Positions 43,101 to 55,000 of a stretch of 64,000 bases of DNA are shown here, piece after piece. The stretch comes from Alopecurus myosuroides (taxonomy: Eukaryota; Streptophyta; Magnoliopsida; Poales; Poaceae), in assembly GCA_028641055.1 (NCBI GenBank), contig CM054063.1, positions 48,171,920-48,235,919 on the forward strand, read 5' to 3'. A program made the translations under genes and the position numbers. Position 1 is the first letter of the stretch. The number at the start of each line of letters is the position of its first letter. The notes under the pieces were generated by a model. That model ran no database searches. It had not been told where the DNA came from and was given only the letters and a program-made list of their open reading frames with translations.

Positions 43101-45128
43101 AATCCCATGACCATTGCCTCCAACACAAGCACGCTGGCTGCGAAGCTACTCGTTCATCGCAAAGCCGCCGAAGACATCGAGCAGACATATGCTGTAAGTT
43201 TCGTTTGCTTGTTCCGAGTTGCGACTCTTCTTCTCTTCTACTCTTCTTATTCTCCTTAGCCACTACCCAGTCCCCGAGATTCAGGCCGAGTAGACGCGAA
43301 CTCAACCGAGTTGCCGTCTTCTCGGGCCAAATCTTCAAAAAATTGTCTAACTCCTTTTCTTTCTTCTTCACAGAATAGCCTCATGAAGAGGACGAACCTG
43401 TTCCGGAGGCTGCTCTGGAATCATAGCATCGTCAGGAGACGCCTCGAGGCCTTGGAAAAGGAGCGCAAGAGTGATGCCGAAACGGAGCAAGCGGCAGTGG
43501 ACCGCGCCCTCCAAATTTCAGAAATTGAGAGTAAGCTTCTAGCTATTCGGTTAATGCGTTTTGTGTTTACGCCCGTGTTTGCTCTTTGCTCTAACTCCTT
43601 CTACTATGCAGGCAAATTTCAGGCGATGGCAAAGGAGCACGAATACTGCCATGTCTTCGTTGCCTCTGCTGATAGCACCATCAAGCAATTGGAAGGTGAG
43701 TTGCCGTCTGCTCTGCTTGTTTTTCTCCTTTTCCTCTATTACTATGCTCACCGTGCTATTCTTTCCGCGGAAGAGAACAAGCAGTTCCGTGAAGAGCATC
43801 TCAACTGTTTGATGCTTGCCGAGGTGCAGCAGCAGCTGGCCACCCAGGAAGCAGAGCTGAAGAAAGAACGCGACGCAGAGCGCGCCGAGTCCGAAGAGAT
43901 GCAGGTTAAGTTGAAGGAGACTCTCCAGGATGCCCTAAATCAAGCCGCCGAGAAAGACCAAGTCAAGGCAGCAGCCAAAGCTAAGGAGAAGGCCCTCGAG
44001 GTGGAAATCGAGGTGCTGAAGAAAAGCAACGCGGACCTCATGCTCCAGCTGGCCAACTGTCGTAAACTTGAAGACGGGCATGTCGCCGATGAGGAAACTT
44101 GGAAGAACAAGCTGCACGCGCTACTCATTGACCTCAACAGTAAGTTTTCGCTTCTCTATACTTGGCTGCTTCCTTCTTCTCTTTCCTACTCGATTTCATT
44201 TCTGCTCTGTTTCCATTTCTGACTCTTTCTGATAGCTTTCTCAGATATCTTCCCTGATCTCTGCGCGGTTAGCATGCCTGCTCTAGCCAAAGCTCAAGAA
44301 AGCCGAGCTGAGAAAGGATTGCCTGTGAGCACCAAGTCTACGATCGAGGATAATCTCACGAGCATCCAGTCACAGCTCTGTCAGCTTAGGGGCACGGGCA
44401 CCAGCCTGGTGTCCACAACCTTCAAGCTTCACGATCTGTTCTGGCCTCGTGAGTCTGCGCCAAAGACTATCCGCGCGCTCGCCGATAAGCTCGACGGTGC
44501 AAAGGCCGAGCTGAAGAAATGGCGTGCGTCCGCAGCTCGGGCAGGCGCCGATCTGCTACTTCTCTTCATATGCAGCTGGTATGAGAACCTGAACCTCGAC
44601 ACCATCCTTGAGATGCGCCAGAACTCGAAGTGGTACTCCGATTCCAACTGCGTGGCTCGCTGCAAGGCAGTCGCGTACGAGATCGCCTCCTACGCGGACA
44701 CTGCCCTCTTCATCGACGGCCCCACCGAGCCTGACACCGAGGTGGAAAGCGAGGATGAAGATGAAGATGAAGACGAAGACGAGGACACCGAGTCGGAGGA
44801 CTTGAGTTGCTTCGAAAACACTGGTGCCAAGGAGGGATCCGGGAAGGGGAAGGGCAAGGCTGCTGCGGATAGCGACGAGGAGCCGGAAACCGAGAGCCAA
44901 GTTGCCACCATCACCACCGAGATGGTGATCCAGGATGCGGCTCCCGATCTGGGCTCGTCTTCTGGCGTGGCACTTGATGACGCGGCGCTACTCCGCACTC
45001 AGTCCAATGCTTCTACTTCAGCTACCGACCCCATCTCAGTAGCCACTGCCACCTCCGAGCAAGCCACTGCCGACACCGAGACCGATGCTGCCAACGCCAA
45101 CTTGGACAACACTGCTACTTCCAACTAG
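40191..45128 (+). CDS. Eight-exon antisense gene of outer gypsy element, apparently intact
   Basis: Exons joined by GT-AG introns: 40191-41102, 41353-41536, 41624-41789, 41879-43193, 43374-43530, 43612-43695, 43774-44139 and 44245 (or 44236)-45128. Phases match at every junction, giving about 1,355 codons without a stop. The N-terminal ~300 residues (WLVNTRRVPPGVRC, FVVFLAHFKRGFGLPVSDF, RKWQRTFLYVKN) resemble the 'putative gypsy type transposon' domain (PF04195 type) found in grass retroelements. Exon 4 codes for a low-complexity Pro/Ala/Lys-rich region and then a helical segment. Exons 5-8 are coiled-coil rich (QATQEAELKKERDAERAES type). The last exon has an acidic run and ends TATSN. It runs towards pol on the opposite strand. 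Function unknown; a DNA-binding or regulatory role is only inference. Splice sites are unverified. Confidence 0.75.
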
Positions 45129-45822
45129 TAACCTCCTGAAAACACTTATGCTCCAAAACTTTATCAGATCCCCGGGATGCCGGGTGCATATGTATCAAAC
45201 AATTATCATTTTCGTTGCTACTCAGTTTTATTTCCCTTGAAGTTTGAAATTTATTAATTTGAGCAATTCCGGCTCGATGCCGGGTTGCGTTAGTATGCAA
45301 GTCCCCGAGTTGCATTTTTTATCCTCTCTTCCTTTTTATCTCAGCTCTTACCTGCAACTTGTTGCTTTTTTGGTAGTCGAGTCACAAGAGTTTAAAGTTG
45401 GAGTTTCAAATACTTAGCCACTTAGAAACATCCATAGTAACGCTACCCACCACTTAGCCGAAAAGAAGTTAACGAACAGCAGTAAAGAACGCTCTACTCG
45501 GTTCCTGCACTCATCTTTTCCTTAGTCATTTTTCTTGTGCTCATTGACCTCTAGCTTGTTCTCTTGCTTGCCATGAAGCCGGGTTTCGGACAGCAGCATA
45601 GTCGAAGAGTTGGCTTTTAGGTTTAAACACAGTACTAAATGTACTCATGAAATTCTAAGCAGAGCAACCGAGTAGACAAAAGTAGAACATAATAGAACCA
45701 CTTAGAGCAAGTTTGGACGAGGGCAGTCCCCGAGTTCAATTTCAGATTGCAGAGTAGGAGTTTAACTCGGATAAGAGAGTACATACACATTTTTTCTCAC
45801 GAATGAAAGCGACGGAGTAGAG
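45129..45822. other. Spacer between convergent antisense gene and pol
   Basis: No ORF. Several gtccccgagtt and ccgagtag motifs occur. Termination signals for both strands would be expected here. Confidence 0.4.
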
Positions 45823-48800
45823 CTACATTCCAGGGCGCCTAGATTCCTCTCCAGCTTTATCCGGCTTGTCCTTCTGCGATGGCTGCGCGTCTACTAGGTA
45901 GTACGCGTCATTGTGTAGAGCCTTGCTCACAATGAAAGGCCCTTCCCACGGAGGGGATAGCTTGTGCATCCCGGCTGTGCGCTACACGAGCCTAAGGACC
46001 ATGTCTCCTTCTCGGAAAACCCTTGGGTCTACTTTCCGGCTATGATAACGCCTCAAGTTTTGCTGGTAAACAGCTGAACGTGACAGAGTAAGCTCTCTAG
46101 CTTCTTCTAGCAGGTCAACGTCATCTTCTCGAGCTTCTCTCGCCTCCGCCTCAGTATAGAGGGTTACTCGGGGGGAGTCATGCTCTAGGTCAATTGGTAA
46201 CACGACCTCAGCCCCATAAACCAAAAAGAATGGTGTGTAGCCGTTTGACCGGTTAGGGGTAGTCCTTAGACTCCACAACACCGCTGGCAACTCGTCTAGC
46301 CAACACCCAGGTGTTTTTAGCAGCGGCTCAATCAGCCTTGGCTTTATGCCTGAAAACACCATGCCATTTGCTCTTTCCACCTGCCCATTGGAGGCGGGAT
46401 GCGCGACAGACGAGACATATAGCCGGATGTGCTTATCTCTGCAGAATCTCACCATGGCACCCTCAGCAAAGTTCGTGCTGTTATCCGTGATGATGCTATG
46501 CGGGTAGCCGTATCTCCGGATCACATCCTTCAGGAAACTCACAGCTGTGGCTCCATCGCACTTCCGAATAGGCTTCACTTCAATCCACTTGGTGAATTTA
46601 TCAACCATGACCAAGGTGTGAGTCATGTTGCCTCTAGCCGGCTTGAAGGGACCAACCATATCCAAACACCAAACAACAAATGGCCAAGTAATGGGAATGG
46701 TTTTCAACTCGGAAGCAGGCAAGTGGATCTTACTTGCGAATCTCTGGCAGCCGTTGCACTTTCTCACGATATCTTCAGCTTGCTTCAAGGCAGTAAGCCA
46801 AAAGAAGCCATGCCGAAAAGCCTTCTTGACCAAAGCCCGAGAAGAGGCGTGATGTCCGCATTCTCCTTGATGTATCTCCACCATAATTTCTTCTCCTTCT
46901 TCTGGTTCCACACAGCGTTGCAGCACGCCAGTGGGACTTCTCTTATGCAGCACTTCTCTGAATATGGTGTAGCCCTTGGATCTTCTCTGAATCTGCCTTG
47001 CGGTAACCTCATCATCTGGCAGGGTGCCGTCCTTTAGAAAGGATAATATGGGCATAGCCCAACTCGGTGTCTCCCGCGTGGGAAACACTGTTTCGTCCAA
47101 TTCCATCGGAACAATCACCACTGTATGCTCTTCAGAGTTAGGGATGCGTCTTTGAAGTACTGAGCGATTGGAAAGAACTTCCTCAATGAATGTGACAGTC
47201 CCCGAGTTGAGAGGGGCAGTCCTCGAGTAAGGAGGGACAGTCCCCGGGTTGCAGGCGCCAGTCCCCGGGTTCTCTGTTGCATTCTCCCAGTCAATCTCCA
47301 TGGGAACTGCTTCTTCGCTTGGCAGAGAAGGAATGAAAATAGATTCCGAGTTGGGGGATGGCTTGATGGATGGCTTTCTCAAATGCTCCAAGGCAATCCC
47401 AGCCGGGATGGATTGCCGAGAAGACCCCAACTTGGACAACTCGTCTGCTGCTTTGTTCCCTGCTTGGTGGATGTGTTGGAACTTGCAGCCTTCAAAAAAT
47501 CTAGTCATAGATTGCACCAAGAACCGATATGCTGCCATGTTGGCATCCAGAGCATCCCAAGTGCCAGAAACTTGCTGCACCACCAGATCTGAGTCGCCAT
47601 AGCATATAATGCGCTGCACACCAACTTCCTTGGCTACTCGCAAGCCGTGCACCACGGCCTCGTAATCTGCAACATTGTTGGATGCCTTGAGGTGGATCTG
47701 CAGTACGTACTTGAGTTGATCTCGCTTGGGCGATGTGAGCACTACGCCAGCACCAAGGCCTTCCTTCACTTTGGAGCCGTCAAAGTGCATCTTCCAGTAA
47801 TTGGTTGCGGGAGAAGGAGGCTCGTACTGCACCTCAGCCCAATCCACTAGAAATTCCGCCAGAATTTGTGACTTGATGGCTTATCTTCTCGCGTATGCAG
47901 GCGCGTACGCGGCCAGCTTGATTGCCCACTTGGCTACTCTGCCACTTGCTTCCTTGTTACCCATGATATCCTAGATGGGAGCAGAGCTCACCACAGTGAT
48001 AGGATGCTCCTGGAAGTAGTGCTTCAGCTTCTTGGCGCCCAGATACACGCCGTAAGTCATCTTCTGGTAGTGCGGGTAGTTCTGCTTGGAGCTGGACAGC
48101 ACCTCACTGAGATAATATACTGGCCACTGCACACTCTTGCCTTCCTCTTCTCGCTCCACCACAATCACCACACTGACTACCCGATTGGTAGCAGCAATGT
48201 ACATCAGCATTGGCTCTTTGGGTAGCGGACTAGCCAAGATGGGAGCGCTACCCAACATCGCCTTCAGCTCATTGAATGCCACATCCGCTTGCGGTGTCCA
48301 GACGAACTTCTCACTTTTCTTCACCAACTGGTACAGAGGCAGGGCCTTCTCGCCCATTCTGCCCAAGAAACGACTCAGAGATGCCAAGCAACCAGTAAAT
48401 TTTTGCACATCCTTCAGGGATCTCGGCAAAGACATGCTCTCAATAGCTTTTATCTTTGAAGGATTGGCCTCAATGCCCCGACTGGATACCAGGAAGCTGA
48501 GCAGCTTGCCAGCCGGGACGCCAAAGGTGCATTTACTCGGGTTCAGCTTCATCTTATATTTTCGCAAGTTGGCAAAGGTTTCCTCAAGGTCACTAAGCAG
48601 AGTATGTGTTTTATTCGTTTTGATGACAATGTCATCTACGTACACCTGCACGTTCTTGCCGAGTTGATCATGCAAGCATTTCTGCATGCATCTCTGATAA
48701 GTAGCACCCACATTTCGCAACCCAAAGCACATGACACGATAGCAATAAGCCCCATACGGGGTAATGAAAGCAGTCTTTATTTGATCAGCAGGGTTGAGAG

Positions 48801-50787
48801 CTATCTGATGAAAACCAGAGTAGGCATATATGAAAGACAAGAGCACACAACCAGCAGTGGAATCGATCACCTGATCGATGCGGGGTAGCGGAAAGGGATC
48901 CTTGGGGCAGGCCTTGTTCAAGTCGGTGTAGTCGACGCACATGCGCCACGCGGTAGCGGCCTTGTGGTCCTCCTTGTTCTTCTCAACCATGACCGGGTTG
49001 GCTAGCCAATCCGGATGCAACACTTCCATGATGAAATTGCTTATCAGCAGCTTGGTGATCTGATCACCGATGGCCTTCTTCACTGGTTTGGCGTCAGGAC
49101 ACACATGTAGCGAGTGCTCAACCAACTCCCTCGGGACACCTGGTAAATCCTCATTGGACCAGGCGAACACGTCCCGATTCTCACGGAGGAAGTGGATGAG
49201 CTCGCTTTCCTATTTCTCCCCCAACCCTGAGCCAATGATGGCAACACGGTCGGGGAACTCAGGGTCAACCTGGATCTTCTTCGTCTCCTGGGATGCCTGG
49301 AACGCAGTCCCGTACTGGGAACTCGGCATCCCGGGCGCACCACCTTGCGCTGTTTCTGCCATAGCCACCACTTCATGTGTCTTCTTCTTCTCGGCAGCAA
49401 TTACCATAGACTCCACCAACTGAGAACCAGCAGAGGCACACTCCATAGATCTCTTGTAATCACCAGAAATGGTGATCACACCATTGGGACCAGGGATCTT
49501 CATCTTCAGATAGGCAGCATGAGTAGAGGCCATGAACTTTCTCAGAGCAGGCCTGCCGAGTAGGGCGTGGTATGGGCTCTGGTGATCAACCACCTCGAAT
49601 TGCAGGCTCTATGTGCGGCATTTCTCCCTGGTGCCAAATAGAACGTCTATCCACACGCGGCCCATTGGAGAACAAGAGACTCCTGGCACAATGCCATGGA
49701 AAGTGGTTCTGCTGGGTAGCAACATGTTCTCGACCATACCGAGTTTCTCGAGTGTGTCTCTGTACACAATGTTGATGCTGCTGCCGTTGTCAATCAACAC
49801 CTTGCTGAACCTGACATTCTTCTGAGTACCCAAGAAGGTGGGATCCACCACCAAGGCGTAGCTACCCGGATTGGGCATCACCTTAGGATGATCCGCTATG
49901 GACCATGTGATCTCTTGGTTGCACCAGTGCAGATAGTGAGGAACAGCAGGGATCACAACATTGACCTCCATCGCACGCCTCTGCAGTGACTGCTTGTCGG
50001 TGGGCTCGAAGGTGAAGATCATGTAGCTCTCGTGATGCTCCTGGTACTGGTTGTGGCCTTCCGCACCATAGTTTCCGTTGTTGCCGTCGTCGCGGTTGTT
50101 GTTGTTGACGAAGTTGCGATTGCCGTTGTTGTTGAAGTTGCGGTTACCATTGTTGTTGTTGTAGTTGCGGTTGCGGTTGGCTCCTAAAGCCACCTGGTTG
50201 ACGTTCTCTCTTCTCGGGAATGCTGGAGGCCTTGCGGCGGCTGCTCGGATAGGCTGCACGTTGGCATTCGCAGCTGGCAGAGGAGGAGGCAGGCCCTCGT
50301 TCTTGATCTCATCCCACCAGCTGCACTGCCGAGTAGTGTGGTTGGCAGGTCTTGCGGGATGCCGAGTATGGAAGCTGCATGGGCCATCCCTGATGTCCTT
50401 GAATACAAAGTTTTGAACAGGACCCGAGTTGCCGCTACCCTGCTGGGGAGCATTGTAGGGTTTCTTGATGCCTTGGCCCTGATTCTGGTTCTGCCCGTAC
50501 TGGGCTCCAGCAGATTTTTTCCTTTGGCTACTCCCAGCCCCTGTAGCCACAACATTGACCTCCTCAGGATCGTACCGAGTATCAATCCGGTCACCTCTGC
50601 GCTTGTTGCTGTTGTAGTTTCTTCTCGGCTCAGCGGAGTCCATCAAGGGCTGAGTTGGGTCGCCGAGTGCGTACTGGTCCGCAATCTTGATGGTCAAGAG
50701 TACTCGACATCTCTCTCTGCAGCCTCTGCCACAGCATGCTGCCATGTCTGCAACCATGCGCGAACCAAGTGATGGCCTGGGCCTCAT
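45823..50787 (-). pseudogene. pol: Pol of outer gypsy element, five nonsense codons
   Basis: One reading frame runs from the gag C-terminus and protease to integrase. It has a C/H-rich knuckle (CSFHTRHPARPANHTTRQC), an Asn/Arg/Gly-rich linker, and protease LIDNGSSINIVY (DNGSS for the usual DGGSS). RT has VYVDDIVIKT. The first RNase H has lost its Asp (MLMYIAAT), and the second has MHFDGSK, NVADYEAV (Glu to Asp at the usual catalytic Glu) and YGDSDLV. Integrase has HHASS...CNGCQRF, CLDMVGPF, IITDNSTNF and GQVERANG. In-frame stops lie at 49609-49611, 49210-49212, 47971-47973 (TAG), 47881-47883 (TAA) and 45982-45984 (TAG). The frame would end at 45823. No frameshift is seen from protease onward. 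This copy cannot make functional pol. Confidence 0.88.
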
Positions 50788-51543
50788 TCACACCTTCACA
50801 GGTGTTCCTCAAGGTGCTCCACCGAGTAAGATACTCGCGATCCGTCTCGTCTTCCCGCTGCTTGCAAGCAGACAGCTGCTGCGGCCTATTCGGCCTCTTG
50901 TAAGTGTTGGTGAAGTTGTTGATGAAGGCCTCCGATAAGTCCAGCCAGCAATTGATGCTGTTCTTGGGCAGATTGTTGAGCCAAGTCCGAGTTGGGCCCT
51001 CAAGCATTTGCGGAACGTACCGCACAGCCCATCTCCGGTTGCCGTTTGCGATATGCACGGCTGTGACATAGTCATTGAGCCAATCTTCCGGCTTGGTGCT
51101 GCCGTTGTAACTCTTGGTACCTCTGGCGAGCTGGAACTGCTTCACGGATGGCTCGTTCATGATGCGGGGGCCAAAGCATTCTGGGCCATGCGGCCCCGTG
51201 CTCTCGAGTTTCGCGGATAGATTAATCCGGTCCAGCTTGTAGCTGGCATCAGTGGGCTCCAACACGCGCTCACCCACGCGATCAGTGATGTCATAACCAG
51301 CCAACCCCATAGCCGAGTAGCCATCATCATATCTGTCCACTTGCATAGCTGCAGGCTGCTCCACCAGGTTGGCTACTGGCATAGCCGCACGCGGCTGCGC
51401 GGTAGCTGGCTGCTGCGGCATCTACCGAGTAGGCTGAGCAACCTGATGCCGAGAAGGGCATGGGCGATCTCCATCTTGCGTCTTGCTGTGAGCTTTATGG
51501 GCTTGATAGCCTGCTCCCGCAGTGTTGTGTTTTTGACCGGACT
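50690..51543 (-). pseudogene. gag: Gag capsid part of outer gypsy element, broken
   Basis: The ORF at 51421-50630 includes the retrotransposon gag domain: FQLARGTKSYNGSTKPEDWL, RTWLNNLPKNSI, FINNFTNTYKRP. Upstream the same frame continues from the insertion point 51543 through a Gln/Ser-rich linker but is cut by TAG just before ATG 51421. Downstream a frameshift near 50700 separates it from the DQYALGDPTQPLMD segment, which continues in the pol frame. The missing 5' portion lies beyond the inserted element at 62058-63203. Confidence 0.8.
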
Positions 51544-52022
51544 TGATGGGGGGATAATAACCCGGTGGGCCAACTCCAAGGCGTAACCCGGCCCAAGGAA
51601 CACGGTGCGCAATCTGGTTAAGAATAATGAAGCTTCTAGAAGGCCTAAAGTTTGTAGGCTTCGTGACCCGGATTGTGGGTTACGGTAAGGAAAGTTAGGG
51701 TTTGTAAGCGGTGTCCGGATAGGATTCAAGCGGCGCCTTGGAGAATAGGGCCAAGGGGGTACGGGTGCTTTATAAACCGACCCCTAGGAGTAGTTGAAAA
51801 AGATCTAAGAACCCTAGCAATATCGCTTGATATCGAGCATCTAGTGTAATCCCAGAGTTGAGTTATTATATCAAGATCGGAGACTCGGTGACTTTGATTG
51901 CCGGCTACCAGATCGAGTTGCATCATGTTTTCCTCTGAGCTAAACCCTCTCCCAAACGCCTGTGTCGTCTTGCCCCAAGATCAGTTACCCCCGGTAACGT
52001 CTGCCGTGATTATCCCACGACA
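51544..52022 (+). repeat. 5' LTR of inner gypsy element
   Basis: 479 bp, TGATGGGG...CACGACA. A TATA-like tttataaacc lies near 51769. I see two mismatches relative to the LTR at 61579-62057. The end sequence codes in frame for the leader ORF. Confidence 0.92.
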
Positions 52023-55000
52023 GTTGGCGCCCACCGTGGGGCCTGCGTCCAAAGGTGTTTACATCACGGGAGAAGCTCGGAAGAACATGGAGAATCTTGT
52101 CGTCGGCGAGATCTACATCGATCACAAAGGAGAAAAGATGGTGGACGATTCCGGCTGGGGGCCAGAGTCGGGTCACCTCGAGTCCGGATCTATGGTAACT
52201 ATCGGCCGGATCAACATCTTCATCGGTATGGTACGTACGCCTGATTTAAAGGGACAATATCATGTGCATACTACAGGAACTTCTAGTAGGAACAAGGAGA
52301 CATTAAAGCGAGCGGTAAACTCGGTTTCTTCGGCTGCGCCGGGATACCTTAGATGGGCGGAACAAGAGGTAACGTGGAGTAGAAGAGATCATCCGGAAAG
52401 AGTAGAGCGTCCAGGAGTCTTGGCATTGGTGGTTGCTCCACAGGTTAATGGTTACGAACTGAAAAGGGTCCTGATGGACGGTGGAAGTAGCATCAACATC
52501 CTTTATTGGGAAACCTTCTTACGGATGAGTCTCAAAGAGTCCCAGTTACAGAAAAGTTCGACAGTCTTTCATGGGATCGTGCCGGGTCACTCAGCGAGCC
52601 CCGAGGGAAAGATCACCTTGGAGGTTGCTTTCGGAGAATCGACGGATAATTATCGAGTTGAGTGGCTCACGTTCGAGGTGGTCAAATTGCGCAGTCCTTA
52701 TCACGCGCTGTTTGGAAGACCGGCTTATGCTAAATTCATGGCTAGACCGTGTTATGTGTATTTACAGCTCAAGATCCCGGGTCCTAAACGGACTATCACC
52801 ATACATGGGAACCGGGATATAGCGGCTGAGTGTGATGAAGGAGATTCAGTAATGGTCGAGCAAGCGTGCAGAAAGGAAGAACTCGAATATTACCGGTCTC
52901 AAGTAAATCCGGATGATAGAACCGCCTTGAAAAAGCCGAATACTGAGGACGAGAGAGCAAAATTCAAGGCAGCGCAAGACACCAAGAAGGTAGATTTTGT
53001 CGAAGGTGATTCCACTAAGCAATTTACCATAGGGTCCAATTTGGGAAAAGAGCAGGAGAAGGCACTTGTAGAGTTTATTCGTTCAAATGCAGACGTGTTC
53101 GCCTGGACACCTAGCGACATGCCGGGTATCCCTACAGAGCTGGCCGAGCACAGTTTACATGTGGATCCCAAGTCCAGGCCCGTGAAGCAGGGTTTGAGGA
53201 AAATGAATGAGGAAAGAAGGAAGGCTATAGGCGAAGAGATCGCTCGGCTATTGGCAGCCGGCTTTATCATGGAAGTATTTCACCCGGATTGGTTGGCAAA
53301 CCCGGTTCTAGTGATGAAAAAGACCAATGAGTGGAGGATGTGCATTGATTTTACGAGTCTCAACAAACATTGCCCAAAGGATCCGTTCGCGCTGCCAAGG
53401 ATAGATCAGATTATAGACACAGTAGCTGGAAGCGATCTATTATGCTTCCTGGACGCATATTCCGGGTATCATCAGATTAAGCTCAAGAGGGAGGATTGGG
53501 AGAAAACATCATTCATAACCCCTTTCGGGGCCTTCTGTTATAAAACTATGAAGTTTGGATTGAAGAACGCCGGTGCAACTTACCAACGGTGTATTCAAAA
53601 GTGCTTCGAGGACCAAATTGGACGCAACGTCCATGCCTATGTGGATGATGTGGTCATCAAGACCAGGAAGGCGGAGACATTTATCGATGATCTAAAGGAG
53701 ACGTTCAAAAACATGAGGAGGTACCAGATGAAGCTTAACCCGACAAAGTGCGTGTTCGGAGTGCCAGCCGGGAAATTACTCGGCTTTATCGTTTCCGAGA
53801 GAGGAATCGAGGCAAACCCGGATAAAATCAAGGCCATCCAGAATCTGAAAAAACCGGAAAATTTGAAGCATGTTCAAAAACTCACGGGCTGCGTAGCAGC
53901 CTTGAGCCGATTCATATCCAGACTCGGAGAAAAGGCAATACCCTTGTACCGGCTCTTGAGGAAATCAGATAAATTCGTATGGGATCAAGAGGCGGATGAG
54001 GCGTTTGAGGCACTAAAGAAGCAGTTATCTGAAGCACCAGTACTAGCGGCCCCGGGTCCTAAAGAACCTATGTTGCTGTACGTGGCAGCCGGCCCCCGAG
54101 CCGTCAGCGCAGTAGTTGTGGTGGAGCGCAAAGAGGATGGGAAGGGTTACCCGGTCCAGAGGCCGGTTTATTACGTCAGCGAGGTATTGTCAGAAGCAAA
54201 GCAGCGCTATCCGCATTGGCAAAAGTTGGTGTTCGGGGTCTTTATGGCTAGCCGGAAATTGAAGCCGTATTTCCAAGAACACCCCATAACAGTGGTTAGT
54301 TCAATACCAATGTCGGATATCATCAGAAACTCGGACGCGACGGGAAGAATAGCCAAGTGGGCGATAGATATGGGGGATTATCACATCAACTACGAACCCA
54401 GGTCAGCAATCAAATCTCAAGCTTTAATTGATTTCGTTAACGACTGGACACATACAGGCATGACTACGACGGTTCCAAATTCCGAGTCATGGGTCATGCA
54501 CTTCGATGGATGTAAGCAATACGAGGGATCAGGAGCTGGGGTGGTGCTAACGTCACCCAAAGGAGATAAATTAAGTTACGTACTACAAATTCACTTTGAC
54601 TGTTCCAACAACGTGGCCGAGTATGAGGCCCTATTGCACGGCTTAAGGGCAGCCAAGGAGATGAACGTCAAGAGGATACGGTGTTTCGGAGATTCGGACC
54701 TTGTGGTACAGCAGGTGTCAGGAACTTGGGATAGAAAGGACGCAACTATGGCAGCATACCGCAGGGAAGTTGATAGGGTTGCAGGATGTTTTTCCGGGTA
54801 TGAGGTGGAGCATATAGACAGAAGAAAGAATGAGGCAGCCGACGCACTCGCTAGACTCGGCTCGCGTAGAGAGCCGGTTCCACCTAACGTTTTCCTGGAT
54901 GAATTATGGCGACCATCAGTTAAAACCGAGTCAGAGGAGGAATTGGCAAATCAAGACCCGGATTCAGGACTTGTGGCCACTGTACGTACTATTCCCGAAT

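Noticed and set aside
46429..49563. Plus-strand ORFs across the outer gypsy pol
   Set aside because: Shadows of the pol frame; no independent domain.
51373..51729. 118-codon minus-strand ORF across the left LTR boundary (repeated at 61408)
   Set aside because: Spans the junction of outer gag and LTR in a frame that is not gag; duplicated only because the junction is duplicated.
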